The notes under the pieces: generated by a model | Database searches by the model: none | What the model saw: only the letters and a program-made list of their open reading frames with translations | Told to the model about the DNA's origin: nothing | Assembly: GCA_031263805.1 (NCBI GenBank) | Contig: JAISFB010000166.1 | Coordinates: 1-9,710 of the forward strand | DNA: 9,710 bases | Direction of reading: 5' to 3' | Source: Oscillospiraceae bacterium | GTDB taxonomy: Bacteria > Bacillota > Clostridia > Oscillospirales > Oscillospiraceae | Shown: piece after piece, positions 1-8,735 of the stretch | How the letters are laid out: each line of letters opens with the position of its first letter | How positions within the stretch are numbered: position 1 is the first letter of the stretch | Made by a program: the position numbers and the translations under genes

Positions 1-725
1 GTCGTCAGCTGCGCGCGGAAAACAACGGCGCCGCCGTTCACCCCCTCGATATATGTCACGCCGGGGGCGGCGGCGCTTCGCAGCGTCAGCGTTTCGCCCG
101 CGCGCGCCTCGCTCACATAGCTGATCTCGATCGATTTGACAATGTTCTCCGCGTGGTATTCGAGCGGCAAACTGTCCATCGCGAAATCGACGTACCGCGC
201 GTTGTTGACGTGGCCGTTCACATCGACGTCGCTGTATGCGACCGCGCGCCGGTAAACGTCCGTCAGCGCGTCCGGCGCGCGCAGTCTGCCGAGCTTGCAG
301 TCGATCGCGCGCGGAATGTCGATGTCCTTTTCGCCAAAGCCGAAGTCGTCCGCCGACAGCATAGCCCGCGTAGCTATATCGAGCACGACCCATTTTGATA
401 CGGCGGACGCGAGCCTTTCGCCGTCCGCGCTCCACACGATAAAGTCGCGCTCGAACATTGTCCTGCTGTGGTTCCGGTTCCACGTTTCGATGACGATCTC
501 CTCGCCCCACGCCGCCGGGCGCGCGACGTCCGCGCGCATACGCGTGAGTATCCACGCGGCGTTGAAGCTCTCTCGCATACGGCGAAAGCCGAAGCCGAGC
601 GCCTCGGACGCCGGCCCCGCGGTCTCCTGAAGCATCCCGAACAGAGCGCTCAGCTTCAGCTCGCTCCGAAAATCCGTATTGTAAAACTCCACGCTAAAGC
701 GCTTTTTATATCCGGGTATATTCAC
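1..725 (-). CDS. Acyl-ACP thioesterase, C-terminus cut by window edge
   Basis: This enzyme hydrolyses acyl-ACP to release free fatty acids in the cytoplasm, ending fatty-acid synthesis early. My translation gives 241 residues before the left edge; relatives are about 250 residues, so little is missing. The first hotdog domain is about residues 5-120, with typical signatures AAWILTRM and WGEEIVIETW. The second starts near residue 155. The catalytic motif is DVNGHVNNARY with Asp168, Asn170 and His172, and Glu206 lies 34 residues after the histidine. This spacing matches the Asp-Asn-His-Glu catalytic set known for the family, so the enzyme should be active. There is no signal peptide or membrane segment. 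Two in-frame GTG codons (731 and 725) could start it. I chose 725 because AGGGGG lies 7 nt upstream, against 1 nt for the other. The gene follows rnhA by 24 bp with no terminator, so it is probably co-transcribed. Chain-length preference cannot be read from the sequence. Confidence 0.9.
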   Translation of the reverse strand, partial: MNIPGYKKRFSVEFYNTDFRSELKLSALFGMLQETAGPASEALGFGFRRMRESFNAAWILTRMRADVARPAAWGEEIVIETWNRNHSRTMFERDFIVWSADGERLASAVSKWVVLDIATRAMLSADDFGFGEKDIDIPRAIDCKLGRLRAPDALTDVYRRAVAYSDVDVNGHVNNARYVDFAMDSLPLEYHAENIVKSIEISYVSEARAGETLTLRSAAAPGVTYIEGVNGGAVVFRAQLT

Positions 726-732
726 CGACACG

Positions 733-738
733 CCCCCT
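733..738 (-). promoter_or_regulatory. Ribosome binding site deciding the thioesterase start
   Basis: AGGGGG on the minus strand lies 7 nt before the GTG at 725 and only 1 nt before the in-frame GTG at 731. An in-frame stop (TGA at 744-746) rules out any start further upstream. Spacing favours the second GTG, giving a protein that begins MNIPGYKKRF. Confidence 0.6.
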
Positions 739-749
739 ATTCTTCAGCT

Positions 750-1184
750 TCAGCCGAACCGCAGTCTGTATTCCACCGCCAATTCGTCGCAGCGGTTGTT
801 GTGCTCGTTTTCCGCGTGGCCCTTTACCCAGACGAAGCTCACCTTATGCCGCGAAAGAAGCGGGAGCAGCGATTGCCACAGGTCCGGGTTTTTTACCTCG
901 CCGTCCTTTTTGCGCCAGTTTTGCCGTACCCACGAATCGAGCCAGCGCTTGTTTATAGCGTCGGAGACGTATTTTGAGTCGGTGTACAGCGTGACCTCGC
1001 ACGGCTCCGTCAGCGCGCCGAGCGCTTCTATCACTCCCGTGAGCTCCATGCGGTTGTTCGTCGTGCGCGCCTCCCCGCCGGACATCTCCCGGCGCTTATC
1101 GCCGTACAGCAGCACGGCGCCCCAACCGCCGGGACCGGGATTGCCGGAGCACGCGCCGTCGGTGTAGACGGTCACTTTTTTCAT
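750..1184 (-). CDS. rnhA: Ribonuclease HI
   Basis: RNase HI is a cytoplasmic, metal-dependent endonuclease that cuts the RNA strand of RNA:DNA hybrids (R-loops, primer remnants). The 144-residue protein has the usual length. All catalytic residues are visible: Asp9 in [16 protein letters not shown], Glu47 in NNRMEL, Asp69 in YTDSKYV, His123 in [11 protein letters not shown] and Asp133 in NNRCDELA. Each is one residue before its Escherichia coli counterpart (D10, E48, D70, H124, D134). The basic substrate-binding handle is present around residues 80-99 ([15 protein letters not shown]). The ATG overlaps the gyrA stop as ATGA, so translation is probably coupled to gyrA; the only purine-rich element (GGAG) lies 13 nt upstream, rather far for a free-standing start. 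Location in a gyrase operon fits the known link between supercoiling and R-loops, although rnhA is not part of the usual dnaA-gyrA cluster. Confidence 0.97.
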   Translation of the reverse strand: MKKVTVYTDGACSGNPGPGGWGAVLLYGDKRREMSGGEARTTNNRMELTGVIEALGALTEPCEVTLYTDSKYVSDAINKRWLDSWVRQNWRKKDGEVKNPDLWQSLLPLLSRHKVSFVWVKGHAENEHNNRCDELAVEYRLRFG

Positions 1185-3775
1185 TCGGCGGTTTGGTCTC
1201 CGTCTTGGTCGGGCGCTTCGTCCGGCGGGGCGGCGTCCGGCTGCGTTGAGGAACCCGTTTCGGAGGCGTTCGGTTCTTCCGTCTCCGTTTCGTCATCGGC
1301 TTCCGCTTCTTTGTCCGTCCGAGCTATCGCTATCACCTTGGCGCCCTCGCCGAGCCGCATTAGACGCACGCCCTGCGTCGAGCGGCTGAGCACGGAGATG
1401 TCCGCCGCCGCCATACGTATTATTGTCCCGTCGTCGGAGATCAGCAGCACGTCGTCGTCATCGCTGACGACCTTTATGGCCGCGGCTTTTCCGGTTTTCT
1501 CCGTGATCTGATAATTCTTCCGGCCGAGCCCGCCGCGGTTTTGGGCTTCGCCGTCCTCGCCGCCGCGCAGATATTCGGATATTTCCGTGCGCTTGCCGTA
1601 GCCGTTTTCCGTGACCGTGAGCAGCGTTCCGCCTTCGCGCGCGCGCGCCGCGCCTATGCAATAGTCGTCTCGCCGCAGCCTTATGCCGCGCACGCCGGCG
1701 GCCGTGCGGCCCATCGGTCGCAAGTCTGTTTCGCGGAAGCATATCGCGGCGCCGTCGTGCGTCGCGATGAGTATGTTTTCGCTGCCGTCCGTGTCGCGCA
1801 CGGATATGAGCTCGTCGTCGGGCGCTAAATTTACGGCGCGTATGCCGACGTTTCTGATATTGCGCAGCTCGTCGGCCTTCATACGCTTTACCGTGCCGCC
1901 GCGCGTGATGAAGATCAGGTAGCTCGCCTCGTCCATACGCGCTCTTATCATCGCGGTGACGCGCTCGCCTTCCTCTATGGGCAGCAGGTTTATGATGTTC
2001 GTGCCCTTGGCGGTCCGCCCCGCCTCGGGAATCTGATAGCCCTTGCGGCGGAACGCGCGGCCTCGGTTTGTGAAGAACAGGATATAGTCGTGCGTGGACG
2101 CGGACAGGAGGTTATCGACGTAGTCGGCCTCGCGCGTCGTCATCGCCGTTACGCCGCGGCCTCCGCGCCGCTGGGCCCTGTACGCGCTCGCGGGAAGGCG
2201 CTTTATATATCCGGCGTTCGTCAGGGTGTAGACGCATTCCTCCTCGTCGATCAGGTCTTCGATGTCGATCTCGTCCTCGACGGCGGCGATCTCGGTCTTG
2301 CGCTCGTCGCCGTATTTGTCGCGCAGCTCTTCTAACTCCGTTATGAGCAACTGCGTCATTTTGGCGGTGTCGGCAAGCATGTCCAGATAGTACGTTATTT
2401 TCTCCTGAAGCGCGTTGTACTCCGCCTCGATTTTTTCGAGCTCGAGCCCTTGCAGACGCCGCAGCTGCATTTCGAGTATTGCCTGCGCCTGTACCTCCGA
2501 AAGCGCAAAGCGCGCCATCAATTGCTCGCGCGCGTCGTCATAGCTCGCGCGGATGATCCTTATGACTTCGTCGATGTTGTCGCAGGCGATGCGCAGGCCC
2601 TCGAGCAGATGCGCCCGCTCACGCGCTTTTTTGAGGTCGAATTCCGTCCGGCGGCGTATTACCTCGCGCTGGTGCGCTATATATTCGTCGAGCAGACCGC
2701 GCAGCGACAATATCCGCGGCTGCGTCTGGTTGTCCACGAGCGCGAGCATCACTATCGCGAACGTGATCTGAAGCTGCGTCATCGAAAACAGCCGGTTCAG
2801 CACGACCTGCGGGTTCGCGTCGCGCCGCAGCTCGATAACGACGCGCATTCCGTTCCTGTCGGATTCGTCTCGCATAGCGGAGATGCCGTCTATGCGCTTA
2901 TTTTTCACGTGCTCGGCGATGTTTTCGAGCAGGTGTTTCTTGTTCACCTGATACGGCAGCTCGTTCACTATTATCGCGGTGCGCCCCTGCCCGAATTCCT
3001 CAAAATCGGTTCCGGCGCGCAGTATGACGCGGCCGCGACCCGTGGCGTAAGCCGCGCGTATGCCGGCGCGACCCATTATGATGCCTCGCGTCGGGAAGTC
3101 CGGGCCTTTTATGTGTTCCATCAGATCGTCGAGGTCGGCGCCGTCGTTTTTCAGGACGCAGATCACCGCGTTTATCGTTTCCGTCAGGTTGTGCGGCGGG
3201 ATATTCGTCGTCATACCGACGGCTATTCCCGAGGAACCGTTGACGAGTAGATTCGGGAAACGGGACGGCAGAACGCGAGGCTCGCGCCGCGACTCGTCAT
3301 AGTTCGGGTCCCAGTCCACCGTGTCCTTTTCAATATCGCGTAAAAGCTCGTCGGAAATGCGCGACAGGCGCGCCTCCGTGTATCGCATAGCCGCCGCCGG
3401 ATCGCCGTCCACGGAGCCGAAGTTCCCGTGCCCCGCCACAAGCTGATAGCGCATGGAAAAATCCTGCGCGAGACGCACGAGCGCGTCGTATATAGACGCG
3501 TCGCCGTGCGGGTGAAAGTGCCCCATCACATCGCCAACGGCCGTCGCCGCTTTTCTGTACGGCTTGTCATACGTCAGATTGCTCTCATACATCGAATACA
3601 AAATACGCCTGTGTACGGGCTTCAGCCCGTCGCGCGCGTCGGGCAGGGCCCGCGCGACTATGACGCTCATCGCGTAGTCGATGAACGACCCTTCCATCTC
3701 CTCCGTCAGCGGAGAGCCGATTATTTTCTGATCGGGGAACGTGATATCTCCGTTCTTTTCTTTGCGTTTCGCCAT
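1181..3775 (-). CDS. gyrA: DNA gyrase subunit A
   Basis: GyrA is the breakage-reunion subunit of DNA gyrase (A2B2), which uses ATP to introduce negative supercoils ahead of replication and transcription. The 864-residue protein begins with the winged-helix/tower breakage domain, and the catalytic Arg131-Tyr132 sits in [15 protein letters not shown] coiled-coil segment spans roughly residues 365-490. The C-terminal beta-pinwheel domain spans roughly 510-820 and carries the GyrA box QRRGGRG at 535-541; this box marks gyrase rather than topoisomerase IV. Residues 821-864 form an acidic, probably disordered tail with 17 Asp/Glu and one Lys. The quinolone-determining region reads [13 protein letters not shown], with Ala93 where E. 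coli has Ser83 and Asp97 where it has Asp87. The ATG at 3775 is preceded by AGAGG with 7-nt spacing. The gene lies 28 bp after gyrB and its stop overlaps the rnhA start by 4 bp. Confidence 0.98.
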   Translation of the reverse strand: MAKRKEKNGDITFPDQKIIGSPLTEEMEGSFIDYAMSVIVARALPDARDGLKPVHRRILYSMYESNLTYDKPYRKAATAVGDVMGHFHPHGDASIYDALVRLAQDFSMRYQLVAGHGNFGSVDGDPAAAMRYTEARLSRISDELLRDIEKDTVDWDPNYDESRREPRVLPSRFPNLLVNGSSGIAVGMTTNIPPHNLTETINAVICVLKNDGADLDDLMEHIKGPDFPTRGIIMGRAGIRAAYATGRGRVILRAGTDFEEFGQGRTAIIVNELPYQVNKKHLLENIAEHVKNKRIDGISAMRDESDRNGMRVVIELRRDANPQVVLNRLFSMTQLQITFAIVMLALVDNQTQPRILSLRGLLDEYIAHQREVIRRRTEFDLKKARERAHLLEGLRIACDNIDEVIRIIRASYDDAREQLMARFALSEVQAQAILEMQLRRLQGLELEKIEAEYNALQEKITYYLDMLADTAKMTQLLITELEELRDKYGDERKTEIAAVEDEIDIEDLIDEEECVYTLTNAGYIKRLPASAYRAQRRGGRGVTAMTTREADYVDNLLSASTHDYILFFTNRGRAFRRKGYQIPEAGRTAKGTNIINLLPIEEGERVTAMIRARMDEASYLIFITRGGTVKRMKADELRNIRNVGIRAVNLAPDDELISVRDTDGSENILIATHDGAAICFRETDLRPMGRTAAGVRGIRLRRDDYCIGAARAREGGTLLTVTENGYGKRTEISEYLRGGEDGEAQNRGGLGRKNYQITEKTGKAAAIKVVSDDDDVLLISDDGTIIRMAAADISVLSRSTQGVRLMRLGEGAKVIAIARTDKEAEADDETETEEPNASETGSSTQPDAAPPDEAPDQDGDQTAE

Positions 3776-3803
3776 TTAGAAACCTCTTTTCTTCCCTTTC
3801 GCC

Positions 3804-5753
<1,950 letters not shown>

Positions 5754-5755
<2 letters not shown>

Positions 5756-6008
5756 AAAAATCTTCCGATAAAGCGTTCAGCCTTCGCGCCATGATCCGCG
5801 CGGTCGCCCACTGCGATACGTAGTCGTTTCCGTCCGCGACTATCAGCGTCTTCGGCAGTCCCTCCGCTACGTTTTTCAGCCGCCCCGATTTTTCGGCAGC
5901 CGAGAGATATTCCCGTGACAGAAACGACCGGGAGACATTGTCGAGGTCGAAGATCCCGATCACGTCGTCCTCCGCGACGATGGTCTCCTGCTCCAAAATC
6001 AAATACAT
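5754..6008 (-). CDS. remB: DUF370 / RemA-RemB family small protein (YaaB-like)
   Basis: This 84-residue protein begins MYLILEQETIVAEDDVIGIF and matches the DUF370 family by its N-terminal beta-strand pattern, its size and its place between recF and gyrB, where B. subtilis has yaaB (remB). RemA and RemB are DNA-binding regulators of matrix genes in B. subtilis; the function here is inferred only from the family and could differ. The middle part (residues 27-50) is charged and helix-like. The segment KTLIVADGNDYVSQWATARI is followed by a basic stretch (RIMARRL). A longer reading from 6344 exists in this frame, but its first part lies entirely within recF, so I chose the ATG at 6008. It has GGAGGG 10 nt upstream and overlaps the end of recF by 10 bp. 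Its stop codon overlaps the gyrB ribosome binding site. The symbol rests largely on gene order. Confidence 0.82.
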
Positions 6009-7141
6009 ACCGCCTTGTCCCTCCGCGTTATTTTTCCGCCCTCCGCCTGTAGGGCCCCGCCGCCGTCCGGCAGCGGTATTTCCCCCGGCTCGCAGCACGT
6101 GATAAGCACCTGTCCGCCGCGTATTTTTCCCAGAACGAACTCCCGCCGCGTTTCGTCGAGCTCGGACAGGACGTCGTCGAGGAGCAAAACGGGAGCTTCG
6201 CCCGTCTCCTCCGTCATGAGCTCGCGCTCGGCGAGCTTTATAGCCAGCGCCGCGGTCCTCGCCTGCCCCTGTGACGCGAACGAGCGCGCCGGGACGCCGT
6301 TTATGAACAGCTCTAAATCGTCGCGCTGCGCGCCGGTGAGGCACGTCCCGGAGGCTATTTCGTGCTCCCGGTGCTCACTTTGGCGCGCGGCGAGCGCCTC
6401 GGCGACGGCGCGTATTTCTTCCGGCGCCGGGCCCGAGCCGTCCGTCTCCGCGCCGCGCTCGGTCTTATAGCGCAGCTCTAGCGTTTCGGTCTCCCCGGAG
6501 CATTCGCGGTGTACGCGCCGCGCCCGCTCGGCGAGCTTTCTGACGAAGGACGCGCGGTAAAATATCAGCTTCGCTCCGTACCGGCACAGCCCGCGGTTGT
6601 AATCGTCCAGCGCGTCGAGCAGCGACGGCTTTTCGCGAAAGCTCCCCAATATCTTCAGCTTGCCCGCGTACAGTCTGTTAAAGCCGGCCAGCGCCGAGGC
6701 GTAAGCCGGGCGGAGCTGCGAAATGCACTTGTCGAGCTCCGCGCGCCTCGCCGCCGCGCCGCCCCGCACGAGCTCTAAGTCCTCCGGCTCGAACATCACG
6801 GCCGTCATTATCCCGGACCGCTCGCCCGCCCGCGTCAGCTTTACGCCGTTGCGCCGCGTCTCGCGCCGCCCCGCGCGGCGCAGGCGCAGCTCGAGCGCGA
6901 CCTCCCGCCCGAACGCCTGAACGCGAGCCTCTATCCGCGCCGAATCCCCGCCGAAGCTTATCATGTCGCGGTCGCGCGCGCCGCGGTGGCTGCGCCCGCC
7001 GGTGAGCAGACAGACGGCCTCGAGCAGATTTGTTTTCCCCTGCGCGTTCTTTCCGAAAATAATGTTCGCGCCGGGGGAAAACTCCGCCTTCGCCGCGCCG
7101 TAATTGCGGAAGCCCTCGAGCTCAAGCGACTCCAAGATCAT
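5999..7141 (-). CDS. recF: DNA replication and repair protein RecF
   Basis: RecF is an SMC-like ABC ATPase that binds gapped DNA and, with RecO and RecR, loads RecA at stalled forks and single-strand gaps. The 380-residue protein is slightly longer than the usual 360-370. It starts with the typical MILESLELEGFRNY. The Walker A motif GKNAQGKT is at residues 30-37, the ABC signature SQGQARTAALAIKLAE starts at 290, and Walker B VLLLDD is at 318-323, followed by the D-loop LSELDE. A helical middle region (about 130-260) separates the two ATPase halves. The C-terminal tail after about residue 350 is poorly conserved, basic and glycine-rich. The ATG overlaps the yaaA stop as ATGA, which implies translational coupling, and the 3' end overlaps the start of the DUF370 gene by 10 bp. 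Codon use resembles its neighbours. Confidence 0.97.
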   Translation of the reverse strand: MILESLELEGFRNYGAAKAEFSPGANIIFGKNAQGKTNLLEAVCLLTGGRSHRGARDRDMISFGGDSARIEARVQAFGREVALELRLRRAGRRETRRNGVKLTRAGERSGIMTAVMFEPEDLELVRGGAAARRAELDKCISQLRPAYASALAGFNRLYAGKLKILGSFREKPSLLDALDDYNRGLCRYGAKLIFYRASFVRKLAERARRVHRECSGETETLELRYKTERGAETDGSGPAPEEIRAVAEALAARQSEHREHEIASGTCLTGAQRDDLELFINGVPARSFASQGQARTAALAIKLAERELMTEETGEAPVLLLDDVLSELDETRREFVLGKIRGGQVLITCCEPGEIPLPDGGGALQAEGGKITRRDKAVCI

Positions 7142-7383
7142 ATTTCCCGGGCTGCCTTGACGCGCAGTATTTTGTTTCTTACCCGGACCGTCATACCGTC
7201 CTTGATCTTGCGTCCGCGCGCCGTTATGGGGATGCCGTCCACGAACACCTGCCCATTTTGTATCAGCTCCTTGGCCTCCCCGCCCGTCGAGACCGCGCCG
7301 GCGAGCTTTAAGAGACTGTCGAGCTTTATGAATTCCTCTTTTACGGCTATCGTTTGTACGACCGGTATCTGTATCTTACGCAT
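7138..7383 (-). CDS. yaaA: S4-domain RNA-binding protein YaaA/RlbA
   Basis: This 81-residue protein carries one S4 RNA-binding domain, about residues 18-70: IKLDSLLKLAG, then STGGEAKELIQNGQVFVDG, then the basic loop ARGRKI and DGMTV. It belongs to the small YaaA family found between dnaN and recF in Bacillota. In B. subtilis the protein is linked to assembly of the large ribosomal subunit (RlbA); the role here is inferred from family and position. The N-terminal extension of about 15 residues before the domain is a little longer than in B. subtilis. The ATG overlaps the end of dnaN by 8 bp (ATGCGTAA), with GGGAGAGG 9 nt upstream inside dnaN. The stop overlaps the recF start. It should not be confused with the unrelated E. 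coli YaaA (peroxide stress protein). Confidence 0.92.
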   Translation of the reverse strand: MRKIQIPVVQTIAVKEEFIKLDSLLKLAGAVSTGGEAKELIQNGQVFVDGIPITARGRKIKDGMTVRVRNKILRVKAAREI

Positions 7384-8512
7384 CGGCGCGCGCCTCTCCC
7401 TTTCCGAGCGCCACCGGCAGGATCATATACAAAAAGCTCTCGTCCCCGGCGTCGCCGGAGGTTACGACGCACGGTTTTTCCGGCGACGTGAGAGCGAGGC
7501 GCAGCTCGTCCGCCGGCGCGGCCTTCAACGTATCGAGCAGATATCTCTTGCTGAAGCCGATCTCAAGCTTCTCGCCGTCCCCGGTTACGGCGCATTCGTC
7601 CGAGGCGCTTCCCACCACGGTGCTCGTCGTCAAAAACAGCACGCCGTCGCCGAATACGCAACGCACCGCGCCCTGCGCCTTGCTTTCGTTTATTATCAGG
7701 GAAACGCGCTCGACCGCGTCGTATATTTCGCGCCTTGACACCAAAAGCTCGTATTTATTTGTCTGCGGGACGGCCGTGCGGTAGTTCAGATAATCGCCTA
7801 TCAGCCGTCGGGAAACAAGCCGCGTGTTCCCGCTTTTGAACGTCACGTGCTTTTCGCCGACGATGATCTCCGCCTCCTCCTCGGACGCCGAAAGTATCTT
7901 TTCTACCTCCGCGAGCGCCGTTCCGGGCACTATGAAGGAGCTCTTTTCCGTCTCCTCGAGAAGCTCCTCCCGCCTTAGCGCGAGATGGAAGCCGTCGAGG
8001 GCTATAACTGTGGCGGTCTTTCCCTCCGTCTCAAACATCGCGCCCATGTAGAGCGGGCGCGATTCGTCCGCGGACACGGCAAAGAGCGTGCGGGTCAGCA
8101 TATCGCGGAGCGTCGCCCCGTCGATGCTTATCGCCGTCTGGCCCTCGGCGCCCGGCAGGGAGGGATAATCCTCGGTCGGAGAGCCGACGAGGTCAAACGA
8201 GGATACGCCGCTTTCTATCCGCGTTTTCAGCCCCGCGCCGACGGATATTTTGACCTCCTCGTCCGGAAGGCGCCTTATTATATCCCCGAACAGCCGCGCG
8301 TTTAAGATCACGGCGCCGCTTTCCTGCACGGCAGCCTCTATTTCGGAAATTATACCGGTTTTCAAGTCGTAGCCGGTGATCCTCACGAGCCCGCTCTCCG
8401 CCGCTTCTATAAGCAGCCCCTCGAGCGCCGGGACGGGGCTTTTCGGCGCCGTGGCCCGCAGCGCCGTCGTCGCCGCCGACACGAGCGATTCCCTGTTGCA
8501 CAAAAATTTCAA
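7376..8512 (-). CDS. dnaN: DNA polymerase III beta subunit (sliding clamp), TTG start
   Basis: DnaN forms the ring-shaped dimer that tethers DNA polymerase III and other partners to DNA. The 378 residues comprise three clamp domains: about 1-120, 128-250 and 253-370. Recognisable landmarks are MKFLCNRESLVSAATTALRA at the N-terminus, LDGFHLALRR (172-181) in the place of TDGHRLA, GDYLNYR (239-245), and YMILPVAL near the end. About nine further residues (GKGEARADA) extend past the point where many clamps stop at MPMRL-type ends, and the conserved Arg of that motif is Ala368 here. The start is TTG: it gives the conserved MKF N-terminus and no in-frame ATG fits. GAAAGG lies 11 nt upstream. The gene overlaps yaaA by 8 bp at its 3' end and is preceded by the AT-rich part of the candidate origin. 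Confidence 0.97.
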   Translation of the reverse strand: MKFLCNRESLVSAATTALRATAPKSPVPALEGLLIEAAESGLVRITGYDLKTGIISEIEAAVQESGAVILNARLFGDIIRRLPDEEVKISVGAGLKTRIESGVSSFDLVGSPTEDYPSLPGAEGQTAISIDGATLRDMLTRTLFAVSADESRPLYMGAMFETEGKTATVIALDGFHLALRREELLEETEKSSFIVPGTALAEVEKILSASEEEAEIIVGEKHVTFKSGNTRLVSRRLIGDYLNYRTAVPQTNKYELLVSRREIYDAVERVSLIINESKAQGAVRCVFGDGVLFLTTSTVVGSASDECAVTGDGEKLEIGFSKRYLLDTLKAAPADELRLALTSPEKPCVVTSGDAGDESFLYMILPVALGKGEARADA

Positions 8513-8523
8513 TTTGGATACAT

Positions 8524-8529
8524 CCTTTC
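8524..8529 (-). promoter_or_regulatory. Probable dnaN ribosome binding site
   Basis: GAAAGG on the minus strand lies 11 nt before the TTG start of dnaN (9 nt if read as AAGGAT). An ATG directly abuts it but opens only four codons before a stop, so that ATG is not the dnaN start. The TTG start and the moderate site together suggest deliberately limited translation of dnaN. Confidence 0.5.
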
Positions 8530-8541
8530 AGATTTTCGTTC

Positions 8542-8575
8542 TTTTATATATATATAAAGAATATAATAAATATTT
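8542..8575. other. AT-rich tract, probable DNA unwinding element
   Basis: The 34 bases contain a single G or C (G at 8559) in otherwise GC-rich DNA. The core is an alternating TA run inside TTTTATATATATATAAA (8542-8558), followed by AT-rich sequence up to TATTT at 8575. It lies between dnaN and the trio-like triplets, where the duplex opens in the B. subtilis origin. It probably also supplies the -10 region for dnaN. Confidence 0.7.
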
Positions 8576-8578
8576 CAG

Positions 8579-8593
8579 AAGAAATAGTAGTAG
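8579..8593 (+). other. DnaA-trio-like repeat
   Basis: Read 5'-3' on the plus strand the triplets are AAG, AAA, TAG, TAG, TAG. Read 3'-5' from 8593 they are GAT, GAT, GAT, AAA, GAA, all five fitting the DnaA-trio consensus 3'-(G/A)A(T/A)-5' known from B. subtilis, where DnaA binds them on the opened single strand. The next triplet (CAG, 8576-8578) breaks the pattern. The run sits between a G run plus DnaA-box-like site on one side and the AT-rich tract on the other, the order expected of an origin-unwinding module. Confidence 0.65.
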
Positions 8594-8604
8594 GGGAGTG
8601 GACT

Positions 8605-8613
8605 TGTGGAAAG
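8605..8613 (-). promoter_or_regulatory. DnaA-box-like site next to the trios
   Basis: On the minus strand this reads CTTTCCACA, 8 of 9 to the relaxed consensus TTWTNCACA (mismatch at position 1) and 7 of 9 to TTATCCACA. It lies 11 bp from the end of the trio run. A much weaker second match, AAGTCCACT (8597-8605), abuts it on the trio side and could be a degenerate tandem box. Confidence 0.55.
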
Positions 8614-8633
8614 CCGCGAAAAACGCCGAAGAG

Positions 8634-8659
8634 ACAACGAGGGGCCTTCAACAACGAGG
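8634..8659. repeat. 9-bp direct repeat in the intergenic region
   Basis: ACAACGAGG occurs exactly at 8634-8642 and 8651-8659, separated by 8 bases, with a 17-bp period. It lies in the non-coding interval between the two groups of DnaA-box-like sites. It does not match the DnaA box. Chance cannot be excluded for a single pair of 9-mers. Confidence 0.5.
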
Positions 8660-8715
8660 TGTGTACCGGGCGGGACGTCTGCACAATCAGCGGCGGACGG
8701 GGGAGCGCCTTTGCG

Positions 8716-8733
8716 GTATCCACAGGTGGAAAC
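8716..8733. promoter_or_regulatory. Inverted pair of DnaA-box-like sites after dnaA
   Basis: GTATCCACA on the plus strand (8716-8724) matches TTATCCACA at 8 of 9 positions. Directly adjoining it, 8725-8733 reads GTTTCCACC on the minus strand, 7 of 9 to TTWTNCACA. Together they form an imperfect palindrome around TCCACAGGTGGA. The pair ends 2 bp from the dnaA stop codon. Confidence 0.55.
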
Positions 8734-8735
8734 TG

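Larger units (their letters stand above)
8513..8735. other. Candidate replication origin (oriC) region between dnaA and dnaN
   Basis: This 223-bp stretch has no credible gene. Going from dnaN to dnaA it holds the dnaN leader, an AT-rich tract (8542-8575), a run of DnaA-trio-like triplets (8579-8593), a G run (8593-8596), a DnaA-box-like site (8605-8613), a 9-bp direct repeat (8634-8642 and 8651-8659), and an inverted pair of DnaA-box-like sites (8716-8733) next to the dnaA stop. In B. subtilis the DNA-unwinding part of oriC lies in the same place and order. The promoter for dnaN probably also lies in the AT-rich tract, since TATAAA- and TATATT-like hexamers occur there, but I see no convincing -35 element. 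I see no terminator hairpin after dnaA. A second box cluster upstream of dnaA, as in B. subtilis, would be off the window. Confidence 0.75.

Noticed and set aside
2450..3250. 266-codon plus-strand open frame opposite gyrA
   Set aside because: It lies wholly antisense to conserved gyrA codons, has no recognisable domain, and long antisense frames are expected in GC-rich coding DNA. The same applies to plus-strand frames at 3837-4583, 5262-5771, 6986-7738 and 468-977.
6009..6344. 112-residue N-terminal extension of the DUF370 protein
   Set aside because: The extension is Arg-rich, is read in another frame of recF, and has no counterpart in the family; the ATG at 6008 has a ribosome binding site and gives the normal family length.
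8716..8733. dnaA terminator hairpin
   Set aside because: The inverted repeat has only 5-bp arms with a 2-base centre and no following T run on the minus strand, so it does not look like an intrinsic terminator; DnaA-box pairing explains it better.
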